DNA of 14,705 nt. It comes from Legionellaceae bacterium (GTDB lineage: Bacteria; Pseudomonadota; Gammaproteobacteria; Legionellales; Legionellaceae). The notes under the pieces are model-generated. The model made no database searches. It had not been told where the DNA came from and saw only the letters and a list, made by a program, of their open reading frames with translations. Shown piece by piece: positions 7,531 to 14,106 of the stretch; within the stretch, counting starts at the first letter, position 1, and each line of letters opens with the position of its first letter. A program made the position numbers and the translations under genes. Where the stretch lies: NCBI GenBank assembly GCA_023266075.1, contig JAHFRX010000015.1:1-14705 (forward strand). Reading direction: 5' to 3'.

Positions 7531-8832
7531 TCACCCCTCGCATTCCACATACATTGCTCCGCCTTGACCACCGCCAATACATATTGCAGCCATGCCTCGT
7601 TTGCCTTTATTTCGCTTTAAATTCTCTAACGTGTGAAGAACAATTCGAGCACCACTCGCACCAATCGGATGCCCAAGCGCAATCGCACCACCCTCTTTAT
7701 TTAATTTTTCCAGAGGAGGCGCACCAAATGCATGCGGTAATTTAAGTTCTTTTTGACAGTATTCATCATCATCCCAAGCTCTTAAACAACCAATAACCTG
7801 TGCGGCAAAGGCTTCATTAATTTCCCAACAGTCTAATTCATCAGGCGTAAGATGCTGTCTTTGCATAATCGGTGTCGCGGCGTGTACCGGACCTAAACCC
7901 ATTTGAGAAGGATCAAGTGCTGCCCATTCAGAATCAACGATACGACCTAATACGCTTAGATCATATTGTTTCACCGCCTCTTCGCTGGCTAACAAGAGTA
8001 AACACGCGCCATCCGTTACCTGCGAACTATTGCCTGCTGTAACCATGCCATATTTTTTATCAAACACCGGCTTTAACGTCGCTAATTTTTCTACGCTTGA
8101 ATCTGAGCGAATACCATCATCCTGCACATAAACACGCCCTTTTTTATCGATGATTGGCGTCACCTCGGACATATAACCCTCTGCATAGGCAAGGTTTGCA
8201 CGTGAATGACTGTCTGAAGCAAATGTGTCCATTTCTTCGCGTGTAATTTGAAATCTAAAGGCTATTTTTTCAGCCGTCTGCCCCATATTCAAGCTAACGA
8301 TTGGATCTGTGAATCCTCTCAAAAGCGCTATCACTGGTGCAAAAAAAGAAGGCTTCAATTGAAAAAGAAGACCCAGACGTTGTTGCATCGTTTTTGCCAC
8401 AAACCATCGCGCCAGCCAAGCGGTCATTTTTTCATTAAAGAGTAAGGGCGCGTGGCTCATTGCATCTACGCCACCGGCTAAAATCAAATGACTTCGTCCG
8501 CTTGCAATTTGCATCGCGGCATTATCCAATGCCTGCATCCCAGATGCACAATTACGCATTACCGTGAATCCCGGAACGCTCTCACCACAGCCTAAACGTA
8601 ATGCAACAACCCGTGCAATATTAGCCTCATCAGGTCCTGGCATCGCTGCACCTAAAATCACTTCATCTAAATCAGGAGGAGCAATAGGTTGACGCATGAA
8701 TAGTGACGTCCCTGCTGACACTGCTAAATCAGATGCAGAAAAAGCGCCAACACCTTTTGCTTTTAAAAAAGGCGTGCGATTCCCATCCACAACAAAAACA
8801 GGCCTACCCGCGAAATTTGATTTGCTCGACAT
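7531..8832 (-). CDS. fadI: 3-ketoacyl-CoA thiolase, beta-oxidation beta subunit (FadI/HADHB type)
   Basis: This thiolase cleaves 3-ketoacyl-CoA with CoA to release acetyl-CoA, the last step of each beta-oxidation round. All three catalytic positions are visible: nucleophile Cys95 in NCASGMQA, His388 in GGAIALGHPIGASGAR, and Cys418 in AAICIGGGQGG. NEAFAAQ is also present. At 433 aa it matches FadI (436) rather than FadA (about 387). The extra loop around residues 145-185 (KTMQQRLGLLFQL...) and the PPLEKLNKEGG stretch resemble the mitochondrial trifunctional beta subunit, which suggests a membrane-associated alpha-beta complex. It is the first gene of the fadI-fadJ pair, with 6 nt between them. 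GAGGG (8840-8836) sits close to the ATG (3 nt). Upstream lies a palindrome that may be its operator. Confidence 0.92.
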   Translation of the reverse strand: MSSKSNFAGRPVFVVDGNRTPFLKAKGVGAFSASDLAVSAGTSLFMRQPIAPPDLDEVILGAAMPGPDEANIARVVALRLGCGESVPGFTVMRNCASGMQALDNAAMQIASGRSHLILAGGVDAMSHAPLLFNEKMTAWLARWFVAKTMQQRLGLLFQLKPSFFAPVIALLRGFTDPIVSLNMGQTAEKIAFRFQITREEMDTFASDSHSRANLAYAEGYMSEVTPIIDKKGRVYVQDDGIRSDSSVEKLATLKPVFDKKYGMVTAGNSSQVTDGACLLLLASEEAVKQYDLSVLGRIVDSEWAALDPSQMGLGPVHAATPIMQRQHLTPDELDCWEINEAFAAQVIGCLRAWDDDEYCQKELKLPHAFGAPPLEKLNKEGGAIALGHPIGASGARIVLHTLENLKRNKGKRGMAAICIGGGQGGAMYVECEG

Positions 8833-8885
8833 TAGCCCTCGCTTATCATCCTTAATAAAAGAAGTTAAGATACATTAAAAAGAAA

Positions 8886-8899
8886 TGGATTTAAATCCA
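8886..8899. promoter_or_regulatory. perfect 14-bp palindrome, candidate operator of fadIJ
   Basis: TGGATTTAAATCCA is fully self-complementary and lies 54 bp before the fadI start codon. On the minus strand it falls just downstream of a TTGAAA (8906-8901), so a bound dimer would block a promoter there. It does not match the E. coli FadR or Pseudomonas PsrA consensus as I know them. The rest of 8833-9129 is AT-rich and shows no gene. Confidence 0.4.
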
Positions 8900-9031
8900 C
8901 TTTCAAATTATCTTTCGTTTTACTACTCATCACGAATATAATAATTCATTAATAATCAATATGTTACGATGCATCAATATGACGAATTACTGCCTGGCAC
9001 GGCCACAATTATATTATAAACGGCGACAGTT

Positions 9032-9051
9032 AGTCACGTTTTGGTCACAGT
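9032..9051 (+). repeat. 20-bp direct repeat, left copy
   Basis: AGTCACGTTTTGGTCACAGT occurs here and, identically, at 9983-10002. Similarity stops sharply on both sides of each copy. The copies enclose the toxin-antitoxin pair. The unit contains two GTCAC half-sites in the same direction. Confidence 0.85.
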
Positions 9052-9090
9052 AGAGCTTGGTATGGATGTAAATTTATATCCTGTATTTTC

Positions 9091-9119
9091 TTGTTTATTG
9101 GTAACATATATACTACTAT
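9091..9119 (+). promoter_or_regulatory. candidate promoter of the toxin-antitoxin pair
   Basis: TTGTTT (9091-9096) and TACTAT (9114-9119) are separated by 17 nt, each matching consensus at 4 of 6 positions. An overlapping TATACT (9109-9114) is a better -10 but has no -35 at proper distance. The leader to the toxin ATG would be very short. Confidence 0.4.
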
Positions 9120-9122
9120 ATG
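9105..9122. promoter_or_regulatory. inverted repeat over the toxin-antitoxin promoter, candidate autoregulatory operator
   Basis: CATATA (9105-9110) and TATATG (9117-9122) form a perfect inverted repeat around a 6-nt centre that covers the -10 region and ends 8 nt before the toxin start. Antitoxins of type II pairs commonly repress their own promoter through such sites. The arms are pure alternating AT, so chance occurrence is not excluded. Confidence 0.4.
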
Positions 9123-9129
9123 AGATATA

Positions 9130-9462
9130 ATGAAAATAAAAATTCACCAGTATATTACAAATTTAGATGTCAACCCGTTTGAGAAATGGTTTGATAAATT
9201 AAATCCAATCGCAGCTACTAAGGTTACAACGGCTTTGTATCGATTAGAGCAAGGTAATTACTCGAACGTCAAGGGAATAGGTGAAGGTGTTTTTGAGTAT
9301 AAAATAGATTTTGGCCCAGGATACCGTATTTATTTTGGACAGGATGGGGGTGAGCTTGTAATTTTATTAGGTGGTGGAACCAAAAAACTACAGAATAAAG
9401 ATATACAAGAGGCTAAAAAATATTGGAAAGAGTATAAATCACTTAAAAAACAGAGGAAATAG
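9130..9462 (+). CDS. type II toxin, RelE/ParE superfamily addiction-module killer protein
   Basis: This 110-aa basic protein is a likely ribosome-dependent mRNA interferase or ParE-like toxin. It shows the signature of the 'putative addiction module killer protein' family (phage Gp49/HigB-like): FEKWFDKL near the start, LYRLEQGNYSNVKGIGEGVFEYKIDFGPGYRIYF in the middle, and LVILLGGGTKKLQNKDIQEAKKYW at the end. The basic residues at the C-terminus are typical. The Shine-Dalgarno sequence is weak (GAG 7 nt upstream), which would keep toxin output low. The toxin precedes the antitoxin, as is usual in this subfamily. A stop-start gap of 2 nt links it to the next gene. Which activity it has cannot be read from sequence. 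Confidence 0.85.
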   Translation: MKIKIHQYITNLDVNPFEKWFDKLNPIAATKVTTALYRLEQGNYSNVKGIGEGVFEYKIDFGPGYRIYFGQDGGELVILLGGGTKKLQNKDIQEAKKYWKEYKSLKKQRK

Positions 9463-9464
9463 CG

Positions 9465-9782
9465 ATGGTATTAACGAAAGATTTTAAAGTCACAATTCGA
9501 GAAAGAGCGCAACGTGATCCTGACTTTCGTCAAGCAATGTTGGTTGAGGCAGTGAACGAGCTTCTTGCTGATAATATTGATATCGCTAAATCTTTATTGC
9601 GGGATTATATCAACGCAACCATTTCATTTGAGCCATTAGCTAAACGTATTTCAAAAAATAGTAAAAGTTTGCAACGCATGTTCGGTCCTTCTGGTAATCC
9701 TACGGCGGATTCTTTATTTGCTGTTATTCATACGTTGCAGGATGTTGAGGGAATTACGCTGACTGTTCAGGCCCATCATTAA
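9465..9782 (+). CDS. HTH antitoxin of the RelE/ParE-type pair
   Basis: This 105-aa protein has a Cro/C1-like or Xre-like helix-turn-helix near residues 52-95 (FEPLAKRISKNSKSLQRMF, then SGNPTADSLFAVIHTL). The phrase GNPTAD followed by an F-x-V/I-I-x-x-L helix is characteristic of the antidote family that accompanies this toxin (COG3636-like). The N-terminal half (residues 1-50) probably wraps the toxin, and the C-terminal helices bind the operator. GAGGA at 9453-9457, 7 nt from the ATG, is much stronger than the toxin's site, consistent with the antitoxin being made in excess. It should neutralise the protein encoded just upstream and repress the shared promoter. Confidence 0.85.
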   Translation: MVLTKDFKVTIRERAQRDPDFRQAMLVEAVNELLADNIDIAKSLLRDYINATISFEPLAKRISKNSKSLQRMFGPSGNPTADSLFAVIHTLQDVEGITLTVQAHH

Positions 9783-9982
9783 GTTATTTTCATTGTTTAG
9801 AGTGAGGACTTTGTTATTTTTAAAGGCAGACTCTCTCTGCAGCCTTCTGCAAATGCTGACTAGAACATCTACGGCATGCTGCGGAACGAGTCCAAAGCAA
9901 AATTCTTAATCAATCTCATAGGATAATGAATTATTGTGGAGCTCTCTAAAGCGCTTTTGTGAACACCATAATGTGATTTTTA
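9783..9982. other. non-coding stretch after the antitoxin
   Basis: No gene or convincing terminator is visible. There is a short hairpin GCAGA-CTCTC-TCTGC around 9826-9840 without a T-tract, a 10-bp palindrome AAAGCGCTTT near 9948, and only very short frames with no family likeness. Confidence 0.5.
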
Positions 9983-10002
9983 AGTCACGTTTTGGTCACA
10001 GT
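9983..10002 (+). repeat. 20-bp direct repeat, right copy
   Basis: This is an exact copy of the element at 9032-9051, in the same orientation, 951 bp away. It lies 55 bp from the 3' end of tRNA-Arg and not inside it, so it is not a classical tRNA-derived att duplication. Confidence 0.85.
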
Positions 10003-10049
10003 GATTTTCAACGACTTTATGCTGACCGCGTAACTCGTTGATTTTACTG
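9999..10049. repeat. imperfect inverted repeat between the direct repeat and tRNA-Arg
   Basis: CAGT-(5 nt)-TCAACGA (9999-10014) is mirrored by TCGTTGA-(4 nt)-ACTG (10035-10049) around a 20-nt loop. On the plus strand the inner stem is followed by TTTT, so weak termination of antitoxin transcription is possible. On the minus strand it lies just after the tRNA operon. Confidence 0.4.
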
Positions 10050-10056
10050 ATAAAAA

Positions 10057-10133
10057 TGGCGCGCCCGGAAGGATTCGAACCTCCGACCCCCTGGTTCGTA
10101 GCCAGATACTCTATCCAACTGAGCTACGGGCGC
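10057..10133 (-). tRNA. tRNA-Arg (anticodon ACG)
   Basis: On the minus strand the acceptor stem GCGCCCG (10133-10127) pairs with CGGGCGC (10067-10061), followed by discriminator G and an encoded CCA (10059-10057). The D-arm begins GCTCAGTTGG, the anticodon stem-loop is CTGG-CTACGAA-CCAG with ACG in the loop, and the T-loop is GGTTCGAATCC. It reads CGU directly, and CGC/CGA through inosine at A34. It lies 7 nt after tRNA-Ser in the same transcript, and TTTTT follows the CCA. Confidence 0.97.
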
Positions 10134-10140
10134 GCGACAT

Positions 10141-10231
10141 TGGCGGAGAGAGAGGGATTCGAACCCTCGATGAGATTTTGTCCCATACTCCCTTAGCAGG
10201 GGAGCGCCTTCGACCACTCGGCCATCTCTCC
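10141..10231 (-). tRNA. tRNA-Ser (anticodon GCT)
   Basis: On the minus strand the acceptor stem GGAGAGA (10231-10225) pairs with TCTCTCC (10151-10145), then discriminator G and an encoded CCA (10143-10141). The anticodon arm is CTCCC-CTGCTAA-GGGAG with GCT in the loop, which decodes AGC/AGU. A long variable arm follows (TATGGGACAAAATCTCATC), as expected for class II tRNA-Ser, making 91 nt in total. It is the first gene of the Ser-Arg pair. Confidence 0.97.
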
Positions 10232-10245
10232 GGCCATGGGGCGAA

Positions 10246-10273
10246 AGTATACCAGTAATCGCACACACGTCAA
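10246..10273 (-). promoter_or_regulatory. sigma70 promoter of the tRNA-Ser/tRNA-Arg operon
   Basis: On the minus strand TTGACG (10273-10268), a 16-nt spacer and TATACT (10251-10246) are preceded by an extended -10 TGG. Each hexamer matches consensus at 5 of 6 positions. The following bases are GC-rich (CGCCCC), as in stringently controlled stable-RNA promoters. Transcription would begin a few nt before the tRNA-Ser 5' end. Confidence 0.75.
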
Positions 10274-10461
10274 TCCTTATGTTTGAGGGTCAATCAAAAG
10301 TGTGACCTGATGAGATCTGTCGCTACGTATCGATGATGCGTCCGCTTTTGATCAAAAATTCTGAAAAGAATCAATCGAGTCCCCTTTGATCTTATTAATT
10401 TTCTTGTTCATTGGTTACTTAATGTCGGTTATGATGTTCTTTTGGTTAGTTTGGGGTCTTT
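10274..10461. other. divergent intergenic region between the tRNA promoter and the kinase gene
   Basis: No gene is seen. It contains a 12-bp palindrome TTTTGATCAAAA (10346-10357), an inverted repeat GGTCA-(10 nt)-TGACC (10288-10307), and a possible -10 TATGAT (10430-10435) for the kinase gene with only a weak -35 (TTCATT, 10407-10412, 17 nt away). Confidence 0.4.
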
Positions 10462-11790
10462 ATGCTTTGCGCTTATGAAATTACTATGTTAGAAAGTTAT
10501 CAAAAGTTAGCTTGTATCTTACCTGCTGGATATGAGCTCGTACCAGAACAATTAGGATCAGGCTCTTATGGAAAAATTTATGCTGGTATAGAGCGTAGCA
10601 CAGGTCATCAAGTTGCCGTAAAAAGACTTTACTCTACAGGAGATACTTCTGATACTACAAAGATAGTCAGAGAAGCTTTACTCATGCGCATGCTAGCGCA
10701 TCCTAACATAATTGCGATCAAAGACATGGCCATGGCAAAATATCGTGGGGACACTATAATTGCCTTAGTTTTAGAGTTTTGTCAGACTGATTTATTCAAG
10801 CTTATCAAATCTCCACAAATCCTGACTACAGAACATCTACAATATTTTTTATCTCAAATGCTTGATGCGCTAGCGCATATGCATTCACATCAGATTATTC
10901 ATCGTGATATAAAAAGTTCTAATATTCTGTTGAATAGAGATTGTAGTCTAAAAATAGGTGATTTTGGTCTAAGTCGAGCATATTATGATGAGGCAGGTAA
11001 ATTTTATCGCCAACAAACTTCCACAGTAGTGACGCTGAACTATCGTAGTCCTGAGCTGCTAACGAATGGACATGCCGGCAAGATGAATGATGTATGGGGT
11101 ATTGGCTGTGTATTTTCGGAATTGCTCACACGAACAACCCCATTCTTTTATACCAAGGGATTAACTGAAATTCAATTAATGCGTTTAATTCTTGATTTGT
11201 TAGGTACGCCAAAGCGAGAAGAGTGTCAATGGATAATTAACCAGTCTACTTTAGACTATGTAACTCAATATGCGAGTCACTCTCCCCATATTATGCGACA
11301 AAAATTTCAAAAACAATCTAAAGAAGAACTTGAATTATTATGTAAATTTTTTCAATTCGATCCGGGGAAGCGCATCACAGCTGAGGCTGCATTGAAAGAT
11401 CCTTGGCTTAAAGATTTTCCACGTCATCCTTTAACGATTAGTCTGATGCCTGAGACAGATGCAAGTTCCAAGAAAGATTACTATAACTTTGAAGATGGAT
11501 TAGATGCTGCGCCGGATAAACATAATGCGCCATATCTAAATAAATTAGGCGCGCAAATCCTGGAGAGAGAAATTAAGCGATATGCTAACCCTGGCGAAAC
11601 TTTAGGTCCTTTGCTTAAGGATGATATTGATAGTTCTCTAACGTCTACGAAAAATCATGTGCAAAACGCATCTATTGCTTCTACTCCAAGCACTTTATTT
11701 CATCATGAACATTCAGAAGATTATGTTAAATCTATACCTTCTGACAAAAATAGATCAGGAAGCACGAAATGGTCTTGTGCAGTGAGTTAG
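10462..11790 (+). CDS. eukaryotic-like CMGC (CDK/MAPK-type) Ser/Thr protein kinase with C-terminal CaaX-like motif
   Basis: This 442-aa protein has a complete, apparently active kinase domain at about 24-315. It shows the glycine loop LGSGSYGKIY (32-40), VAVKR with Lys54, an alpha-C Glu71 in VREALLM, HRDIKSSN (Asp149, Asn154), DFGLSR (Asp167), and an activation loop TSTVVTLNYRSPELL. That loop carries the CMGC-specific Arg195, and Thr186 falls where CDK2 has Thr160. NDVWGIGCVFSELL and LDLLGTPKREE follow, then KRITAEAALKDPWL. This order and wording is that of eukaryotic CDK/MAP kinases, not bacterial PknB types. The tail (about 320-442) is polar and unrecognised. It ends KWSCAVS, so Cys439 sits in a CaaX-like box with Ser last, the form farnesyltransferase prefers. 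The start is ATG 10462 after GGGG at 10453-10456; Met9 has no RBS. I infer a secreted effector acquired from a eukaryote. No Sec signal is seen. Confidence 0.85.
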   Translation: MLCAYEITMLESYQKLACILPAGYELVPEQLGSGSYGKIYAGIERSTGHQVAVKRLYSTGDTSDTTKIVREALLMRMLAHPNIIAIKDMAMAKYRGDTIIALVLEFCQTDLFKLIKSPQILTTEHLQYFLSQMLDALAHMHSHQIIHRDIKSSNILLNRDCSLKIGDFGLSRAYYDEAGKFYRQQTSTVVTLNYRSPELLTNGHAGKMNDVWGIGCVFSELLTRTTPFFYTKGLTEIQLMRLILDLLGTPKREECQWIINQSTLDYVTQYASHSPHIMRQKFQKQSKEELELLCKFFQFDPGKRITAEAALKDPWLKDFPRHPLTISLMPETDASSKKDYYNFEDGLDAAPDKHNAPYLNKLGAQILEREIKRYANPGETLGPLLKDDIDSSLTSTKNHVQNASIASTPSTLFHHEHSEDYVKSIPSDKNRSGSTKWSCAVS

Positions 11791-11871
11791 GAGTCAATTG
11801 ATGCGCTACTACTTTATTCTCAGCATACCCTTTTTATCAGATTTTCCCAAAGAAGCGCTCCTGCTATCAAC

Positions 11872-11889
11872 GTAGAAAAAGTAGAAAAA
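11872..11889 (+). repeat. tandem 9-bp repeat in the promoter of the ATPase operon
   Basis: GTAGAAAAA occurs twice head to tail (11872-11880, 11881-11889). The second copy contains the candidate -35 element. Confidence 0.5.
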
Positions 11890-11910
11890 ATCGCGATAAA
11901 GCCTTATACT
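11882..11910 (+). promoter_or_regulatory. candidate sigma70 promoter of the ATPase operon
   Basis: TAGAAA (11882-11887) and TATACT (11905-11910) are 17 nt apart, matching consensus at 4 and 5 of 6 positions. It predicts a leader of about 34 nt to the ATG at 11951. It implies that the operon is transcribed separately from the kinase gene. Confidence 0.55.
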
Positions 11911-11950
11911 GCGCATAAAAATAAGATTCATCACCAAAAAGAGAGTTTTT

Positions 11951-12814
11951 ATGAGCGTGTTAGAGGAAACATTAGAAAAATTATTAGACGAAACCCGTAT
12001 AGAATATGCTAGAAATCAATTGGAAGAGGTGCTTAAGCCTTTTCAGCAAGAGCAAAATCGACGACAAAAAAAATCCGACTTCCTAAAGAAATGTATTCTA
12101 TGTATTGATAAAAATGACTTTTTTCAACTGGATGAACTTTTAAGAAGCAAACAGCTAGCCGAGGTCCAGGAAGACATCCATTTTAAAGTGTGTGATTCCA
12201 TTTTTGCGCGTCTACGAATTTTTGCTGATGAGCAGATAGATCATTATCGCCTACAATTTAAGGATAGTTTGATCCAAATCGCAGAGGCGGCTGGACTTCC
12301 TTTGGACATAGATTTGCCTCGATTTTCAGTGTTAAAAGGAATTGAAGGGAAGTTAGATTTTGCTAACAGGACTACGGTGATTAATCAGGTGATTATAAAA
12401 TCCATTGATCCTAAACGAATTGTATCCACAGCCCTGAATATAAAACGAAAGCTGTACGACTCGGTATTTGAGCCGCAAAAATTCATCAACTCTTTGTTGG
12501 GATGTTACAAAGAAACTCTAAAAAAAACAGGTCAAGGAATGGGAGATATCATACCCATCTGGCAACTGTACACGGATTATGTCTGGTCCTTGCAAAGCCA
12601 GGCTTTTTTTCAAAATATGGATAAAGGTAAATTTAAAGGCTATACCATAGAGCAATTTGCTGTAGATCTTTGGCGTTTTTTTGAGTCCAATGTTTCTGGT
12701 TCGGAAGAAGGATACCGAATTAGATTAAATTCTGGACGAGGTAAATCTCTTTGGTTAATCGATCAAGATGGTGAAAAACGACAGATCACGCATACATCAT
12801 TTATCAAAAATTAA
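11951..12814 (+). CDS. uncharacterised 287-aa protein, first gene of the ATPase operon
   Basis: I do not recognise this family. The first 60 residues are highly charged and probably helical or coiled-coil (EETLEKLLDETRIEYARN, then FQQEQNRRQKKSDFLKK). The middle is mixed helical. The C-terminal part has an aromatic stretch WQLYTDYVWSLQSQAFFQ and GKFKGYTIEQFAVDLWRFFE, followed by a short beta-rich end (GYRIRLNSGRGKSLWLIDQDGEK). No signal peptide, membrane segment, nuclease or nucleotide-binding motif is apparent; GRGKS near the end lacks the context of a P-loop. GAGAG 5 nt before the ATG serves as RBS. It lies 14 nt before a BrxD-like ATPase gene, so it is probably a partner or adaptor of the two ATPases. 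In some defence systems this position is held by a TerB-type protein, but I see no TerB likeness. Confidence 0.8.
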   Translation: MSVLEETLEKLLDETRIEYARNQLEEVLKPFQQEQNRRQKKSDFLKKCILCIDKNDFFQLDELLRSKQLAEVQEDIHFKVCDSIFARLRIFADEQIDHYRLQFKDSLIQIAEAAGLPLDIDLPRFSVLKGIEGKLDFANRTTVINQVIIKSIDPKRIVSTALNIKRKLYDSVFEPQKFINSLLGCYKETLKKTGQGMGDIIPIWQLYTDYVWSLQSQAFFQNMDKGKFKGYTIEQFAVDLWRFFESNVSGSEEGYRIRLNSGRGKSLWLIDQDGEKRQITHTSFIKN

Positions 12815-12828
12815 AAGGTCTTACGTCT

Positions 12829-14103
12829 ATGATCACGCAAGAAGATATTGAACAGCTGAAACCTTTTCAAGCAAGAGCCATTATAGAAGGTTTGAGAAAA
12901 GGACTGGTCCCTACCGAATACGTTTCTTTTTTCACGGTCGGACGCCAGAATTGGTTAAAATTTGTTGAAGAAGATTTAGACAACTTTATAGCAGAAGGTG
13001 GCAGCAAGGTTCGATTTATCAACGGAGACTATGGCGATGGAAAAACGCATTTTATGTCGCTCATTCGGCAATTGGCGTTGCAAAAAGACTTTGCATCTTC
13101 TTTTGTTGTTTTGACACGTGATATCCCAATTCACAAATTTGAACTAGTCTATCAAGAGATCATCTCACAACTTCGAGGACGATTTGATGGCATAGGGATT
13201 CGCTCTCTAATTCAACACTGGATCGAGGAGCAAAAAAAAGCTGAAGTGGATCTTGATGTATTATTTAACACTTTACGCCAAATACAACAACTGGATCGTA
13301 ACTTTACTAATGCGATCATTGGTTTGTTTCAAATTACATCGTTATCTTCTGAAGAGAAATCTCTGGAAGAAACAGTTAACGCTCAAGAAATTCTGTATCA
13401 ATGGTTTGAAGGAAAAAAAACTGTCAAGAAGAAGGACCTTGCCAGGTTTCATGTATTTGAAACCTTGAATAAAACCAATAGCAAGGTTTTTTTACAGTCT
13501 TTAGTGGCATTTCTTAGACTGACTGGTCACAAGGGTTTGATATTACTGTTCGATGAATTGGAAACCGTATTAGCGCAAGGGGCTTCAGTCCGAAATGCAG
13601 CTTATGAAAATCTTCGCTTGATTATGGATAACACAGATCATACGGAATATTTGCAGATATTCTTTTCTCTTATCCCTGATGTCTTGTTGGCGGAAAAAGG
13701 ATTTAAATCCTATGATGCTCTTTGGAGCCGTATGCGTACTGTTGGGAATTCAGAGGCTTTGAATTATCGTGGCACACTGATCGATCTGCATAAGACTCCT
13801 TTGAGACGCGAAGAGTTAGTTAATTTGGGCAATTCCTTGAGAAGGATTCATGAAATTTCTTATCGTTGGACTGCAGAGTCTTCAATATCTGAAGATTTGA
13901 TCAGCGAAATGTGCAAAAAACAAGAGGATATGGGTGTTTTAAGCGAAGTACGCTTGTTTATCAAGCAGCTGATTCGTTATCTGGATATGGCAGAACAGGG
14001 GAGTACAATGAACGATTTCAATCTCATTGAAAACTTATTGACCAGCCATAAAGAAATGGAATTTGAAAAAGTGCAGCAACTTGAGCCAGCCTGGGATGCT
14101 TAA
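12829..14103 (+). CDS. BrxD-like (BREX/DUF2791) P-loop ATPase
   Basis: This 424-aa ATPase resembles the BREX protein BrxD. The N-terminal signature is ARAIIEGLRKGLVP, then FTVGRQNWLKFVEEDL. Walker A is GDYGDGKTH (Lys72, Thr73). After it come a helix and VVLTRDIPIHKFELVYQEIISQL, and Walker B is GLILLFDELETV (Asp242, Glu243). PF10923-type ATPases share this plan. The C-terminal half is helical, ending with a likely winged-helix or lid segment. In BREX, BrxD acts with a helicase in host-protecting DNA modification and phage exclusion. Here neither PglX nor PglZ is adjacent on the visible side. AAAAGG, 10 nt before the ATG, is a modest RBS. It is followed after 3 nt by a second, different ATPase of the same broad family, suggesting a two-ATPase complex. 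Confidence 0.8.
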   Translation: MITQEDIEQLKPFQARAIIEGLRKGLVPTEYVSFFTVGRQNWLKFVEEDLDNFIAEGGSKVRFINGDYGDGKTHFMSLIRQLALQKDFASSFVVLTRDIPIHKFELVYQEIISQLRGRFDGIGIRSLIQHWIEEQKKAEVDLDVLFNTLRQIQQLDRNFTNAIIGLFQITSLSSEEKSLEETVNAQEILYQWFEGKKTVKKKDLARFHVFETLNKTNSKVFLQSLVAFLRLTGHKGLILLFDELETVLAQGASVRNAAYENLRLIMDNTDHTEYLQIFFSLIPDVLLAEKGFKSYDALWSRMRTVGNSEALNYRGTLIDLHKTPLRREELVNLGNSLRRIHEISYRWTAESSISEDLISEMCKKQEDMGVLSEVRLFIKQLIRYLDMAEQGSTMNDFNLIENLLTSHKEMEFEKVQQLEPAWDA

Positions 14104-14106
14104 GTC

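Noticed and set aside
9826..9846. Hairpin after the antitoxin as a Rho-independent terminator
   Set aside because: The 5-bp stem is not followed by a T-tract.
9870..9922. Possible tiny peptide (MLRNESKAKFLINLIG) after the antitoxin
   Set aside because: 16 codons, no convincing RBS, no recognisable family.
10044..10268. 74-residue minus-strand open frame
   Set aside because: It lies across both tRNA genes; the protein-like text (for example APVAQLDRVSG) is the familiar artefact of translating tRNA sequence.
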